Shown here piece by piece: positions 1 to 37,147 of a stretch of 64,000 bases of DNA. The DNA comes from Mastigias papua (lineage: Eukaryota > Cnidaria > Scyphozoa > Rhizostomeae > Mastigiidae): contig OZ025269.1 in NCBI GenBank assembly GCA_964019165.1, forward strand, positions 3,082,084 to 3,146,083, in the 5' to 3' direction. The notes below the pieces were generated by a model. That model was not told where the DNA came from. It worked only from the letters and a program-made list of their open reading frames with translations, and ran no database searches. The translations under genes were made by a program, and so were the position numbers. Within the stretch, counting starts at the first letter, position 1; the number at the start of each line of letters is the position of its first letter.

Positions 1-526
1 TTTTGGAGAAATCAGGAAATTTTGTAATTTGCATTTTTTAAAATCGAGGTTCTCTTTTGCTGTATTGTACTGAACATAAACATATTGAAAAGCGGTGAAA
101 ATTTCAGGAAATTTTGCCAGTTTAGCTTTGGGAATCAGGGCGAAATCAGGAAATCTCTTAAGAAAGATCCACCGGGCACCATGCTCTTGCGCTTAAAGAT
201 TGTCAAATCTTCTGCATTGCTGTTTACTGCCATAGCTTTTTTTTATTACTCTAGCCACATCACCTGAGAACTGTCTTCTGGAGCTATTCTCTTTGCAACG
301 TGTTGCTATTTCTTTAGCACATAATTTTTCTGACGCCACTTTCTCAAAGTTCAGATTTTGCCCGGTACATTCTTCCCATCTTAGGAGATTAGCTACTCAG
401 CGAGTTTCTTCAAAATAATATTAAATGCCAAATTTTACTAAGCATCTTTTGTCTGGGAATCTTTACTTATTGTTGAGCTACTCACATTTTTTTAATCTTT
501 GAACGAATCCTCTCATACTCATATAG

Positions 527-24819
<24,293 letters not shown>

Positions 24820-25045
24820 GTATTTACTAGTGCATTGAGAGACAGGCCTGGTTCACGTATGTCGAGAAGCATCGGCGATTGCATACGTGCCCGACATGTG
24901 TCGTGTCGTATGCTATATGTCGTGTAATATTTGGGGCCAGCTGCTTCCCAGTCTATAAGTAGTTCCTAGTGCTTTGAGAGACAGGTCTGGTTCACGTATG
25001 TGGAGAAGCATCGGTGGTCAAATACTTGCCCTACATGTGCTATCG

Positions 25046-26925
25046 TGTTCCCAATGTTATCGGTCATTTTCTTCCATGTCCGTGTACTGCATCGCGAGAA
25101 AAGCCCTGTATTGCCATCGCGGCTTGTGAAAGTGTAGGGTTGGTATTAGATCATGGCCGGATTTTGCCCATAACGTAACCTATAGCGTATCATATAGACA
25201 CCCACATTTGGAAATAAGAGGCGGGGGCGCCAAATTAGACTAGTTATTACTGAAACAATATTAGTTACCTATTCTAGAGAAAATCCAAACATATTGCAAG
25301 TTTAACTGATGAATTCCCTATATTTACATTTTGATATCTGCTTTCCAAGAATAATCACCGTCTTGTTTGTTTACAACTTTTCGCAGACAGTCAGAAAGTT
25401 AACTTTTTGACAAAAGATTAGCTTGAAACTTATTTCTTGTTACATGCTTTTCGTTAACTTTCCATTAGGACATGCATGGACAAAATGTTTTAGTTTGTGC
25501 TTTTCTTCTACATGACTTTAACTGCTGTCATATTGGCAACCATTAGAAAATAGCCTCAATTTGAAAAATAGCTGTTACGACACGTACATAACTGTTATCG
25601 ACGATTCTTTGCGATTGAAACTGGGGCCCAGTGCTCTATAGTGGCAGCATCAGAGATGTTCGACGGGATGGATTTGAGGTTTAGTTCCGATTATCAACAC
25701 AACCATTGCAACTTAGGCCTCATTCAAAGTAGTGCTCAGTTTCACCAGTAGCGATTCTGCTGTCCTGGAAGTAGTGAGCCAGTATTATGCGTTTAATGAC
25801 AGAACACCAAATAGTTTGAAGAAGATTGAATAGAGAAATGAAAGGTTGAAGAATAAGTGAATAGGAGTTAAAATAAATTGCCAAAGTTATGATACTGTGA
25901 ATTGCGGAAGCTGGTGAAATGAAATTTGTTTTTCATGTTCTTTTCCCTTAAGTGTGTGGTGAGATTATAGTGATATTGCGTGGCAGGTATATTGTACGAC
26001 GTTTTCGCCTTACATCATGTGGAACTGAAGCACAACTTTTGGAAACAGAGGCTGTTGCGATGTTTGACATCCGTAATAGTCGCTGTGTTGAGGTATGAGA
26101 ACTCGAACAGAGGCGATAGTCAGGGACGTTTGCCGATACTTTTGCGACTTATGTGAGCCAGACTGTAGAGATTTAACGGTGTGTGGGAGCAGTGAGGTGT
26201 TCGTTGGAAACTTAGAAAACTGTTTTATTAAAGGATGTAATATGCTTGAAGACATACAGAGGCATTAGGGACTGTTTAGCTTTTTTAGGGTCTGTATATT
26301 ATTTTTATGTCTGATGTGCAATGATCAGAAATAGTGGTTGCTAGCAGGTATTTGAATTCAGCCGCAAGGAACCACCATTGAAATCATTCTACCTTTTGTT
26401 GGACCTTCCAAACACCATATATATCCGTTTTACATTTTTGTATTGGTGTGGTCTAGAATATAGACTAGAGAAAAGGGGGACAGTTGAAATGAAAGCACAG
26501 GAATGCTATGTTCATAGTTTTATTGTGTTGCTTGCATTTGAAACCTCAAAAATACACATATTGGAGTTTCAAAACCATCAGTTGATTTTGTCTTTACTGA
26601 TGGTAAAAATAATCTTTCGATTTTCACTCGAGTACAACAGATCTAGAGAAAGAACCGAAACGAGCACCACAAAAGTGAAACGAGTAGTTCTGTTAGAATT
26701 TAACCGTGTTCATGAGAGTTTACTATCTAGCACATCATTTTTTATCGATAATGCAGGTTTGGTATTCCCTCCTTATGTGCTAGTTATTCCCCCTCCCATT
26801 AGGGGAATCTCTCAGACCGGGAAGCATGGACTTAGGCTAGATGTTTGTTAGTAATTTATATAATTTGTTAATCTAGGAATGCAAGGCTTTTACCTAATTT
26901 ATTTGTAATACCAATCAGAGGTGGA
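25046..26925. other. No gene recognised
   Basis: AT-rich sequence downstream of the SZT2-like gene. One 157-codon + strand frame (26378-26851) shows no domain and no splice or codon support. I see nothing else reportable. Confidence 0.5.
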
Positions 26926-27095
26926 TTTTGTAAATCTTTAGGGGGGCATCGGTGGCAAACTTGCAGACCATTCTAAAATAGACTTGCCGATTTTCTGTAT
27001 TTTAGGTCATAGATTATTCCAACTATATGCTAATTTGCGGACTAATCTACTTAAAAGGTGCATTTGCCCCCTGCCCCCTTAAAAGCCGCCACTTG
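26926..27095. mobile_element. hAT-like MITE, gtaaatcttta family, copy 1
   Basis: Starts cagaggtggattttgtaaat and ends, in reverse complement, caagtggcggctttt. Flanking ccaat occurs on both sides, consistent with a worn duplication. Internal gcatcggtggcaaacttg recurs in copies at 32492, 52866 and 54727. Confidence 0.65.
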
Positions 27096-29464
27096 TTCCA
27101 ATATTCCTATAAGTTATATTAAAAAGGGAAATGAATGAATTTTAATGATCGTTGTTATATTTGTGTTAAAACCTTTTGCTGTTGAAAAACCCAAGCTGTT
27201 ATACACGGAAAACGTTTGGGTAGCGGTTTGAAATGCCCTCCATTCCCTTGGAAACTCCAGTATACTTGTCAAAGTCATGGAAGCATAAAACTATGAACAG
27301 TACCGGAATGATCAGGGGAGTGCTAATGGGGCTATAGCCCCTGTGATGGAGCATGCTATTCCCCAATCGGAAAGTGAAGAACGTTTCTCTTGAGTTATTT
27401 TGGCAGCTATAGTACCTAGGTAACAGTTGTTTAACCCCCATCTAAAAAGTATCCCCCTCTTCGGAAATTTCCTGGTGCCACCCATGAAAAATAAGCTTTA
27501 CGAGGAATGTCGAAAGGGGAGTGTTGTAACAGAAAGTCACGGACAGGTTTGAACAAGGCAGCATTATGAGCAACAAGCCATGATCGTTATGCAAGCTTTT
27601 ATTGTCATGCCATAATTTACCTACAAGCCAAAATATTACCTACGGCTTTTCCCACACCCCTATCTTGGCACGCCCCTGGTATGGAACCACTATCTTTAGT
27701 TTCGACCATTCAGTTTCTTTGACAAATTATCTATTCTGTGCATCAAAGAATCCGGTATCTTTTCATTTCATTTCAAGAATATCTTTATGATGGTTACATA
27801 AGCCAATTTATTGCCTACAATATGGCATCAGGCCTTTCGAAAACGCCCGCAGAGAGACACACCGGTCAAGATGCCCATTTCAACTAGCTTTTTAGGTATG
27901 ACTCAGAAAGTGAGTAATTGTTGTAAAGATCACCATTACTCTTGTGTGCTCACCACGTTATTACATCGGAACTCTAACCATAATACTTTTCCTATTACAT
28001 ATCCCTGGATTTGTAGCGGTTTAGAGGATCAAGGTTTAAGCAAGACCATATTCAAAGCATCAAGTATCTAGCTGTGGCACCTTGCTTTGATTTTATCTTT
28101 CTTTTAGTATTAGAGACCGACAGCCTTGAGGAAACTGGAATTCAGCACCACATACATATACAGAGAGTACAGTGTACAGTGGAGTATTATCATGGCCGCA
28201 TTTAGCAATTGGCCAACTGGGGCCGGGTTCAAGGGCCTCCTAATACTCTTAATTTAGGAGGTCTTAGCAAAACTTTGAAAAGTCCTATTAAGTAATGTTC
28301 AGCAGTATGAAAGCAAAATTTTTTAGTCATATTTCAAGAGGGTCCCATTCAGTTTTAGGCCCAGGGTTCGAACAGATTTAAATGCGAGCCTGAGTATTAT
28401 ACAGTTTAGTGGCCCTACAGGTTTAGTTTTGGTTGTTCCGTTGATTCTCATCTAGTAGCCCTTGGTCCCTTGTAAGGTTCTATGGTTATATCTTGTTCCT
28501 CGGGTAGGAGTTCCTTCTTTTCAGTCCTTGTTTTCAACGCAAGAAATCTGCATTGAGACATAGGAGGAAGAAGGACATATTGAGTCACCATAACTCATAA
28601 ACGTTCAACTATGGAGAGCTCAATCTGCCAAAGATTGGCCCTAGCACCCGTGTAAACGGGAAATTTCATATCAGATGCACGTATGAATTCCAATGAGTAG
28701 CGAAACCATTTTAATTGCTTATCATTATTTCGTATTTTAGATTTGCCATCGAGCAAAAGGCATGCATTTGTTCAGATTAATCACTCTAATCTTCCTTTTA
28801 CGTTCAGGCCACAAGTATGCAGAAAAGCAAGAAAGAGACAAATTGTGTGGAATTTTTAGAATCCAACGTCCGTGCACGTTTGTATCTTTGAGTTGATTCC
28901 ATTCTCTGTTTTCGACCGACCAGGCTCATCTCTTTCGGAATTCTCTCAAAGTAGAACTTGGTAGTCAGGGGCGTATCGATACTTTAAGTATTGGGGAGGG
29001 GGACTTTTGCCCAACTTTTCCCAACACATTTTAGATAAAGTTTTAATTCAATCAGTAGAATTTTACATGTAAGGGATTAGTTTGCACATCTCTGCTCAAA
29101 AGCTATGTAATTATCTCGAGAAGTTATCTAACCTTTCGTTAAAAGGGATTTCCGTTTGCAGCATAGTAGTAAGCATAATTTCTTTATTTATAAGTTGTGA
29201 CTATTATAGTACAATTACTAAGTAAGGCCAACATTTATCATTCAGTCTTAGCATATGCCAGCATTTATCAAAGCAAGCATTGTTCAGTACGAGGTTCAGT
29301 CTACATATAGACTGACCTAAATGACAATCCAGCAGGCTTCTCTCCTCCGTTTTTGGTTTGCTTAATTCTATTTCCTGTATATGATTTCTCTTTACAATGG
29401 CTACTATTTGTTTTTATTTCTCTTTCATTTCTCTTTTATTTCTTCTGACTACACCTTTCAGGCT
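27096..29464. other. No gene recognised
   Basis: Mostly unique AT-rich sequence with scattered fragments resembling TIR-element ends (for example caggggcgtatcgatac at about 28968). No exon with support. Confidence 0.45.
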
Positions 29465-29690
29465 TTCGAAACATGGCAGACAAAGTCTTATTTTATAAGA
29501 CAGTGGTTTTCACGAAAGTAGAACTCGACTGAACAAATATGTATGGAAACTCCCAATGCTGGACTTGTGAAACCTTCGAAAATTCCAATATTCTCCAAAA
29601 TCCCAAGGTAATAATCGGTTTTGCTTAATCTGTATTGATTTCTTGTGGTAACCTAAGTTTTGAGTGTCCTGTCTGTAACTGTAAAACAGA
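29465..29690 (+). repeat. Dispersed repeat family A, diverged copy
   Basis: Contains tttcttgtggtaacctaagt followed by gtgtcctgtctgtaactgt, as in better copies at 49850-50150 and 38300-38540. Edges uncertain. Confidence 0.45.
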
Positions 29691-30639
29691 GAAAATGGTC
29701 CAACTGAACTAACACGTTACACAAAAGTAGCTGTAGGAATTCCCTTCCTTTCTGAAAGGTGCCTTCAGCCCCCAAGCCTCCCACTTTCTGCAATGAGATC
29801 AATAAGTAAAAATTGCATTTAAGCTGTCATAATGATAGAAGTGTCCTTCGAAGGACAAGCCTTCTTGAATTTACGAAACACGGAAATCACAGATCCAAGG
29901 CATCCGTTTGTGGGATTAGTATTCCCTCCTTGACACCCCCCCCCCAGGCAGAGAGATTACTACAGCGGTTTTTAAGAACCTAGTACTAGACATCGTAAAA
30001 TTTACAAAACCTTTAGAAATAGAGGGAAGGAGTTAAGAAGCCTTAAAAATTTCAGTACCATCTTTCATTCTTTCGAAACCCTTCGCTAAGCCTTATGGGC
30101 ACTTAGAAAGCTCAATTCTTTACGTTTTGCTTTCATTTTCACTGCAATTTTTCAGTAACTTAAGAAACTTTTAAGAAACGTTTAGAACTAAATGTGTCCA
30201 AAGATTATGAATATTTTACAACTAGGCCTTTAGCCAGGTTTCTTATAAAGGGGTAGATGTGTATATACACTCTTTTTTTTATAAGACCAGACAGTCTTTG
30301 CGGAGGCTTCATTCTCTTTATTTTTTGATAATTTCAGATTCAAATGTTCTTGCAATTGTTCTTATTTTTACAGTGACGTTTTGCAAAAAATCGAGACATA
30401 GAATGCAATATACATTTTCTGTTCGGCTGGGTTACTTTTGACATTAAAACAACGAATGCTGATGTCTATTATCAACCTCACCAGAATTCGCTTGCCAAGA
30501 GAATTTGAGTAGTTGAGTGCGTGTGAAAATTCTCGTCTGAACCTGAAGATTCTGAGTCTTTTTTTTGTAGATGAAGCCTCAGTGTTCTTATAGTGTGTTT
30601 GTCTTAAAATAGAAAGTGTGTGTACACATGTCTTTGTAA

Positions 30640-31020
30640 GAAGGCGTTTTCGCCTAGTACTTAAACTTTCTTAGTTACACAGACAGGCACTAAACGAACG
30701 TAACACTCAAATACACAGGTTACCACAAGAAAACTATGCAAACATAACACTCTAATACACAGGTTACCACAAGAATTCTATACAAACATAACACTCTACA
30801 GGTTACCACAAGAATTCTATACAAACATAACACTCAAATACATAGGTTACCACAAGAAATCGATACAAATTAAATAAAAGCGATGACTGTTTTAAGTGAA
30901 TATTTGAATTTTAAAGGCATATGGCTTGTTACCTTTCTTCAATCTGAAAGATCCAGTACTGGACTTTCTTAACTTTTTGAGCAGTCAAGCATTTCTTGCT
31001 TATTTGTAAGAAGACACGTG
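30640..31020 (-). repeat. Dispersed repeat family A, minus-strand copy with internal tandem expansion
   Basis: In reverse complement it carries ctgctcaaaaagttaagaaa and the other family words. A segment equivalent to ttcttgtggtaacctgtg is expanded into four tandem units (30700-30865). Confidence 0.75.
30700..30865. repeat. Tandem array, 4 units of ~36-45 bp
   Basis: Units read aacactc, then acaggttaccacaagaa and ctatacaaacat. Spacing varies because one unit lacks the aatac segment. The unit derives from the body of repeat family A. Confidence 0.88.
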
Positions 31021-31741
31021 TATCTATTATAATTACATAATATTTTAACCCAAAAATGTAAATCTAAAAGATTAGGCAATTGACCAAATTTTTTTATTAC
31101 ACGAAACTACATTACATCGTGTAGGGCGGGTTAAATGTAGCTGTTGCAAAGATATTAGAATCTTATAACAGTAGTGGGATGGGGCACAAATGAACTATGA
31201 CGTATTACAGGTTGTTACGTCACAAATGATGCAGATAGGAGTTATGCCGAATTCCAGAAAGACGGCTGGGAATTTATTGTGAATGAATGAAAGGATTACT
31301 AGACGATAAACCAATATTCAATGTTGGTGGCTTGAGTCCCTGCGGCATTAAATTCTTTCCGGCATTATAGAATTCTGTGGCTATGACGTCACATCTGTGC
31401 TGCCTACCGCAGCGGAGATCACGTCTATTATAAGCATCGAAAGCAAGAGAGCTAGTGTGTGTATGGTATCTAACGGGTGCTGGTTTAAATCGGGCGCTCC
31501 GGGCTAACGGTTGTCCGTTCTCTTTTCCCTCTGGCTGTCACCCGAATGTAGCTTGATATTGAGGTTGCCTGTCACACTTGCCAGCCTGTATCGTACGCAA
31601 TTGAGAATAGGCCTACACTGGCAGGTTGGCTGATACATGGCTTTCGAGTGTGAGATGAAATAGGACTAGAATTGAGAGGTTCTAGCTTTTAGACAAAGTC
31701 CTTTAGCTCATCATATCATGTATTAATACAGTGAAAATAGA

Positions 31742-31960
31742 TGAATAACTGAATGAATGAGTGAACGAACGAACGAACGAACGAACTTGTTGATAAATGT
31801 GGTAATGAATGAATGAATCAATCATTGAATGAATGAATGAACGAATGAATGAATGAATGAATGAATGAATAAATGAAAATAAATGACTGAATGAATGAAG
31901 GATTATCAGAAACGATAGTTTGAATGATTTATTGATCAATAAATGAACGAATGGCTATAC
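31742..31960. repeat. (GAAT)n / (GAAC)n tetranucleotide tract
   Basis: Interrupted GAAT/TGAA/GAAC tetramers over about 200 bases. False open frames read as Ser-Phe-Ile-His on the minus strand. Confidence 0.93.
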
Positions 31961-31964
31961 TCAA

Positions 31965-32215
31965 CAGTTAATTTTCGAAGTGGAGCTCAAGGCCTTTAGG
32001 CCGTTGGTCTCACTACATAAAACAGTAGAAAGGGGTTGCTGATGAGTAAAACTTTGTTAAAGCAAGATGACTTATCGTTTATGATGATAATTCCATAGAT
32101 ATTAATCGACGGGAAGTATCATCATAGTCTTCAACAAGGATCGCACTTGGGACGCTGTGTGAGGTTTTAACCACAATGGCTATCAGCCGTATTGCTCCCT
32201 ATGTGAACAACATCG
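31965..32215 (-). mobile_element. Possible second tRNA-derived SINE, decayed
   Basis: On the minus strand, gatagccattgtggttaaaa resembles a box A and, about 30 bases later, aagtgcgatcctt resembles a box B. The downstream body differs from the SINE at 15290 and 58590. No poly-A or duplication seen. Confidence 0.38.
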
Positions 32216-32491
32216 CAACTGTGTGACGACAGACGTGTGAATACTAGGTTGATCTGTTCTGCAATGGGTTAAAGGTTTACACACGAGACAGTTTTACTCC
32301 AGTTACTAGCACTAGCAACGTGAGGCCAGTGACGTACAAGTTGTATCCAAATCAGCTGATTCCGCTAGAGAAGTGGCCCAAAGAGAAGTGAGACAGGGAA
32401 GCTTGGAACTCGTTTTCAAACGATGAATCCTTTTTCAAAAGGAGAGGTTTGTAACTTTCAGTTGTACCATACTGTCCTATTGTTTCCCTAC

Positions 32492-32918
32492 CAATGGCGG
32501 ATTTTCGTAAATCTGTTGGTGGCATCTGTAGTACATTTGCCGACCTTTGTGAACTACTTTTGCGAACTATCCAAATCTTAGTTTCTAGTATCGTCCCATT
32601 CTGGGGCGTAGAGGTTGGTGGGTGTGGGGTGTGACACCTCGCAATCATTGAAAACCTGCATTTTGTCGGGCAAAGGCCAAACAAGATATTGTCAAATGTC
32701 AGGGCAAAACAAAATAACGATCATGGTATGTTTTTATTTCCGGCTTTGTCGAAAGACTTCTCCCAAACCGTTTTTGGGCCTCAAAGAAGATATCAGTAAT
32801 GTTATACACCCCCTAAAGAAAAATGCTAGTTACGCATCTGGTCCCATTATATATTAAAGTGCCGACTGATCTACTTCAGGGGACATTGGCCCCTCGGTGC
32901 CCCTGGAATCCCCTACTG
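32492..32918. mobile_element. hAT-like MITE, gtaaatctttta family, copy 2, perfect 8-bp TSD
   Basis: Starts caatggcggattttcgtaaa and ends, in reverse complement, cagtaggggattcc. The octamer ttccctac is present at 32484-32491 and again at 32919-32926. 427 bp with no transposase. The interior holds a segment ctggggcgtagaggttgg that may be a further insertion. Confidence 0.8.
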
Positions 32919-32926
32919 TTCCCTAC

Positions 32927-34490
32927 ACTTTCATTCTACACCCGAAATATCTGACGTTGATTAGGCATCCTATCTTTCTGCGACTTGTTCGATGAGGCCT
33001 CTGCACGGACTTTTTTCTCATTCCCTGTTTCATTTTTGTACGGCCTAAATGTTTGCATAGGGTTGTTACCTTACTCCAATGTGCATTCCATGCAAAGGTT
33101 ACACTGTAGATGCTCCCGGAAACAAGTGTGTTTCCAACCAATGACCGTTGAAAATAACTTACTGCATGCCTACGATCTTCCGGCCTAAGGCCTAAGTACA
33201 TGGAATGCACTCTGGTTCTTGGAAAATGCCTTCTCTCAAAAAGATAGAGGTGAATAATCCTGTTGATTGTACTTATTTGCCAAGGACCTGCTTTAAAAAA
33301 TTATCTTTCCATTCGAATCTTGCTATCTCTAACCGTCCTAGGAAAACAAGAATAGTGTTGGCCTAAGCTTCAATGTTTGTGGTAACTTGAACCAATCTTT
33401 GATGAGCTCATATTGAGTGCACACAGGATATTACCACAAAATGCTTAGAAATGTTCATGAGGGACTGAACTTCAGAAACAAGGGCAGTTCATGGTGAAAT
33501 ATTCAAGCAGAACTTTGGTAGCATACAGTAGGTTGGGTCTACATCGTACCCTATAACATAGCAATCAATCAAGAAGTAGGAATCATCCGGCTGTACTGAT
33601 AACATTGTTTCTTAGAGGGGTTTTGTTAAACGTTAGTCACCATAGTATCCTATCTTAGCACTTGAGTATCTATATAGCACTAAATATGCATTATAATGTA
33701 AAGAAGCACTGAACATCTTTCAGTGCTACGATGTGAATGAAAGAAGTCCAAAATGAAAGACTTTACGAGCTGGAACTTTAGCTAGGCTATTGGTACAGAA
33801 AAGGCCTGCATTAAAGAAACCCAACTTGTATCAACATTTATCGTAAAATTCCGCAATATTTTTTTTACGTGAATAAGAACCTAACTTAACCTACAAAAAT
33901 TGTCAGATTCGTATAAGCAAGATGCTGAACTTTAACTTTGAGTGGCACTGCAAGAAGGCAGGAACTGTTCTTTCAATAATAGCTTTTCTCGATGTTAATT
34001 ATACTGGAAAAATTAGTTATAAGAACTACTGCGCCAGATTACTGATTCATATTTCCTTTATAAAGAGCTTTTACCCTAGACCCAGGAAAAAGGAAGTTCT
34101 TTCATGAGAGTTTTTGCTGAAATATATCGTGTATGTTATTGGCACTTGATCACCTAATAATCTCACATTGCCGCATGACTCACTTGTGTCTCTACCATTC
34201 CATTTGAAAGAATTATGCGTAGTTATCCGGGACGTAAGAAGATCACCCATGTTTTTGTCTTTTGCATTTGGAGTGCCTCTTTTAGAGAAGCTTGTTTTCT
34301 GGGTTGCACTGCTGGGATCTAGCCTCTTGTAGAGGGATTTGTTAGCATGTCAGGACAGTTTGAACGCTGGGCTCACCATGCCTACCAGGCGTGCAAAGAG
34401 CATCATTAATATCAAATTTTAACATGTACGTCTGACCAGACTTCTTATGTTTCAAGTGTATAAATGTGTAAAATACGGTAAGAGCAACTG
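32927..34490. other. No gene recognised
   Basis: AT-rich intergenic sequence; frames of up to 95 codons lack domain or splice support. Confidence 0.45.
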
Positions 34491-34502
34491 ATCAGTTCTT
34501 GT

Positions 34503-34556
34503 GTGTTTCTGTGCTTGTGCGTGTGCGTGTGCGTGTGCGTGTGCGTGTGTGTGCTT
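34503..34556. repeat. (GTGTGC)n tract
   Basis: About seven GTGTGC/GTGCGT units in a row. Confidence 0.93.
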
Positions 34557-35569
34557 TCTAGCCTCTTTTATCCTTAGTAGAACAATTCGGTACGACGAGA
34601 AACATAGTTCTTGTTGTGATACAGTAAAAAGGTATGCCAAAAATCTTTTTGCAAACGTACATAAAAGTATTGATATGCCTCAAAGAGAATTTCTGGTTTT
34701 CATGTAACTTTCATATCAGCTCAGCACCTATTTGGTATAAAGTACAAAAATGTAGGGGTACATTATTACAGGACACATTGGGATGCTCTGTTTAAGATCT
34801 CTGAACCTGCGCCCTAGTGGATCCTATTGTGCAACTAACCTCTCCATAGCTGATTTCATCTGGGTTCTTGAGTACCTTCGAATATTTCTAATATTGCACG
34901 GTATGTTATGGGAATAATTATTACGTAGATGCAGGAAGAGTACACCAATTCGATATCCGCGGCCTCGTTGTCACGGTGGAGTCTGTACGCGAATTAGGAA
35001 AGAAAAGTTCTAGACGGCTGTTTTCCTTGTCAGTGATTGCACGTACGAAGTGAAGTTGATAGTACTTGGCGATAGCTTGAACTCTTTCACTTATTTTCTC
35101 TATAACTTTTCATCTCCAATTCGTGTCCAGACTCCGCCATGGCAACGAGGTTCTACTGAATATGTCTGCACTGTGCTCGGTAACAGTGCAAATTGTGAAC
35201 TCTGTAGAGGAAAGCTATGTTAATTCTAGGGAACACTTAACCATTATTTGTACAGAATTGGGACTATTTCACATCTACTTTCCCTACCAAAAGGGGTTTG
35301 CTTACTGCCAATCGACGATTCCAGACAGCTAAAGTTATAAATAGCATTGCTCTGTTCTACCAACAATACCTGCCAAAAAACTTGGAGCAGCTATATTACT
35401 TTTTAGCTGGTAAATCAGACTCCCCCCCCCTCCTCAGAGTTAAATTGGTTTTTTTACTAACAGTAAACAAGTCGATTCGCTCTCACATAGTACTCAGGCA
35501 ACCAGGTCTTTATCTCAACATTGTTTTATGGTGGGTAGGGATCACCAGCCTTCTCATTTGACCGGAAAC

Positions 35570-35722
35570 CAGGCCCGTAGCCAAGGGGGGCCTGGGGGCA
35601 AGGCCCCCCTGGACTTGTGAAGTTTGACCCTGTGCCTCCCCTAAAGAAATTTATTATATATAAATATGTGTTATTTATATTGGCTGTGTCCCCTTTGAGA
35701 ATTCAAGCTGGCTACGGGCCTG
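35570..35722. mobile_element. hAT-type MITE, 153 bp, 14-bp TIRs and 8-bp TSD
   Basis: The ends are caggcccgtagcca and its exact reverse complement. Flanking octamers ccggaaac (35562-35569) and ccagaaac (35723-35730) differ at one base. The interior is G/C-rich on one side and AT-rich on the other. No coding capacity. Confidence 0.92.
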
Positions 35723-36479
35723 CCAGAAACTCACTTTTTCAAATGAAATCTTAAATGTTTCAGTAACTGGATGTACAAGGAGCACCATGGTACGGTTATT
35801 CAATTGTTTTGCTATGGTTTATTTGCTGCTTGGAAAGCGTGGAGCAGCGGACACTAGCATCGTAATTGAGCATTAGAAATGCAATATAGTGCACGATAGA
35901 TCAGAAGGGCGACTTAAAAAAAACTATTAACCACTTAGGGTCTTCATACGTGCAATTTGGGCAATGTTTGTCAAATATTTGCAAAGGATACAAATTGCTG
36001 TAATGGGTGATAAACGTTGCGTACGACTGATATATGGTCAATAATACAGGAAAGTTGAGAATACAGACAGATGTTTCTGGTTGGCTATTTGCATTGAATC
36101 CTTGCCTGTTTGCTTCCTTGTGATTATGACTTCGATATGAATATGGATATTTCTATACACAGAAATCAATGACTAATTGTCGCTGTGATATCGAAGTGAC
36201 AGGAAAGGGAAGCTGTCAATTGTAGTATGCATTAAACTGTCTGTAGTCTGGAAAGCCCATCAATGCAGCAGCAAATGTATATTAATGCTTTTACAGGCAA
36301 TCTGTAGAGTGGATTTGGGATGAAATCGATGGGAGTAAATGGGCCTCATCCTGTATAGGTCTTATTTCGACAAATTTTGTAGGTGATGAGAGAGCTTATC
36401 ACCTTGGCTCATTTTAATCGTCAAAAGGTTACGATTGTGTTCAGTTGCCCACTTTTGTAAAGTGCGATTTTGATACTAA

Positions 36480-36990
36480 TGTCATGATATCTTATATCAT
36501 ACTATATTATATGATAATACCTTATATTATATTATAGATTATGTAATATTTTACTTCATTTCTTTATATAATATTACATTGTATTACGTTTTGTTGTATA
36601 ATACTGCATTTTTTCTTAATCTGATATGCTATATTTTGCAATATTGAGTTGTATTATGTATTATTTTACTGCGTAATGTTATATAACATAACATTGTATA
36701 TTATTACATTACATTATGTGATATTGTAAAATTTTGCATTAATTACATTATGTTATATCTTATTCCATTATTTTACATTATGTTATACTATGCTATATTG
36801 CGCTGTGTTATGCCATATTATATTATGTCATATTATCTACTAATACATTATACTATATCATATTATGTTATATTTTAATATATATTATATTGCATTTTAA
36901 ATATTATATTGTTGTATTATTTTGTAGCATTGCACTATTTTTATAGTTATATTATATTATGCTATGTCACATTATGTTATATTATAAAAA
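36480..36990. repeat. Degenerate ATT/TATAT-rich tract
   Basis: About 500 bases built from ttatat, attatg and gttata words, ending 70 bases before SNX exon a. Likely an old expanded tandem repeat. Confidence 0.85.
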
Positions 36991-37063
36991 GTCCTTTTTC
37001 AGTACGTTAGATTAATTCTTCTTCACAAGCTGCCAAATTCATTCAATTTTATATCATTTTTAG

Positions 37064-37147
37064 TATTGCAACATCACTGTCCGCAATGCAAGAACACACA
37101 TTGAGGAGGGAAGAGCAAAGTTTACAGACTATGAAATCGAACTTAAG
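37064..37147 (+). CDS. SNX10/11: SNX10/11-like exon a: PX domain strands 1-2
   Basis: 28 codons, phase 0 at both ends, acceptor tatcatttttag, donor aag|gtatgt. Encodes NITVRNARTHIEEG then TDYEIELK, aligned with the V-R-D-P-R...YIDYEI start of SNX10. An AT-rich repeat (about 36480-36990) lies just upstream. Confidence 0.82.

Noticed and set aside
26378..26851. 157-codon + strand frame
   Set aside because: No domain, no signal peptide, no splice context and AT-driven composition.
31703..31939. 78-codon minus-strand frame rich in SFIHSF
   Set aside because: Translation of the GAAT tetranucleotide tract.
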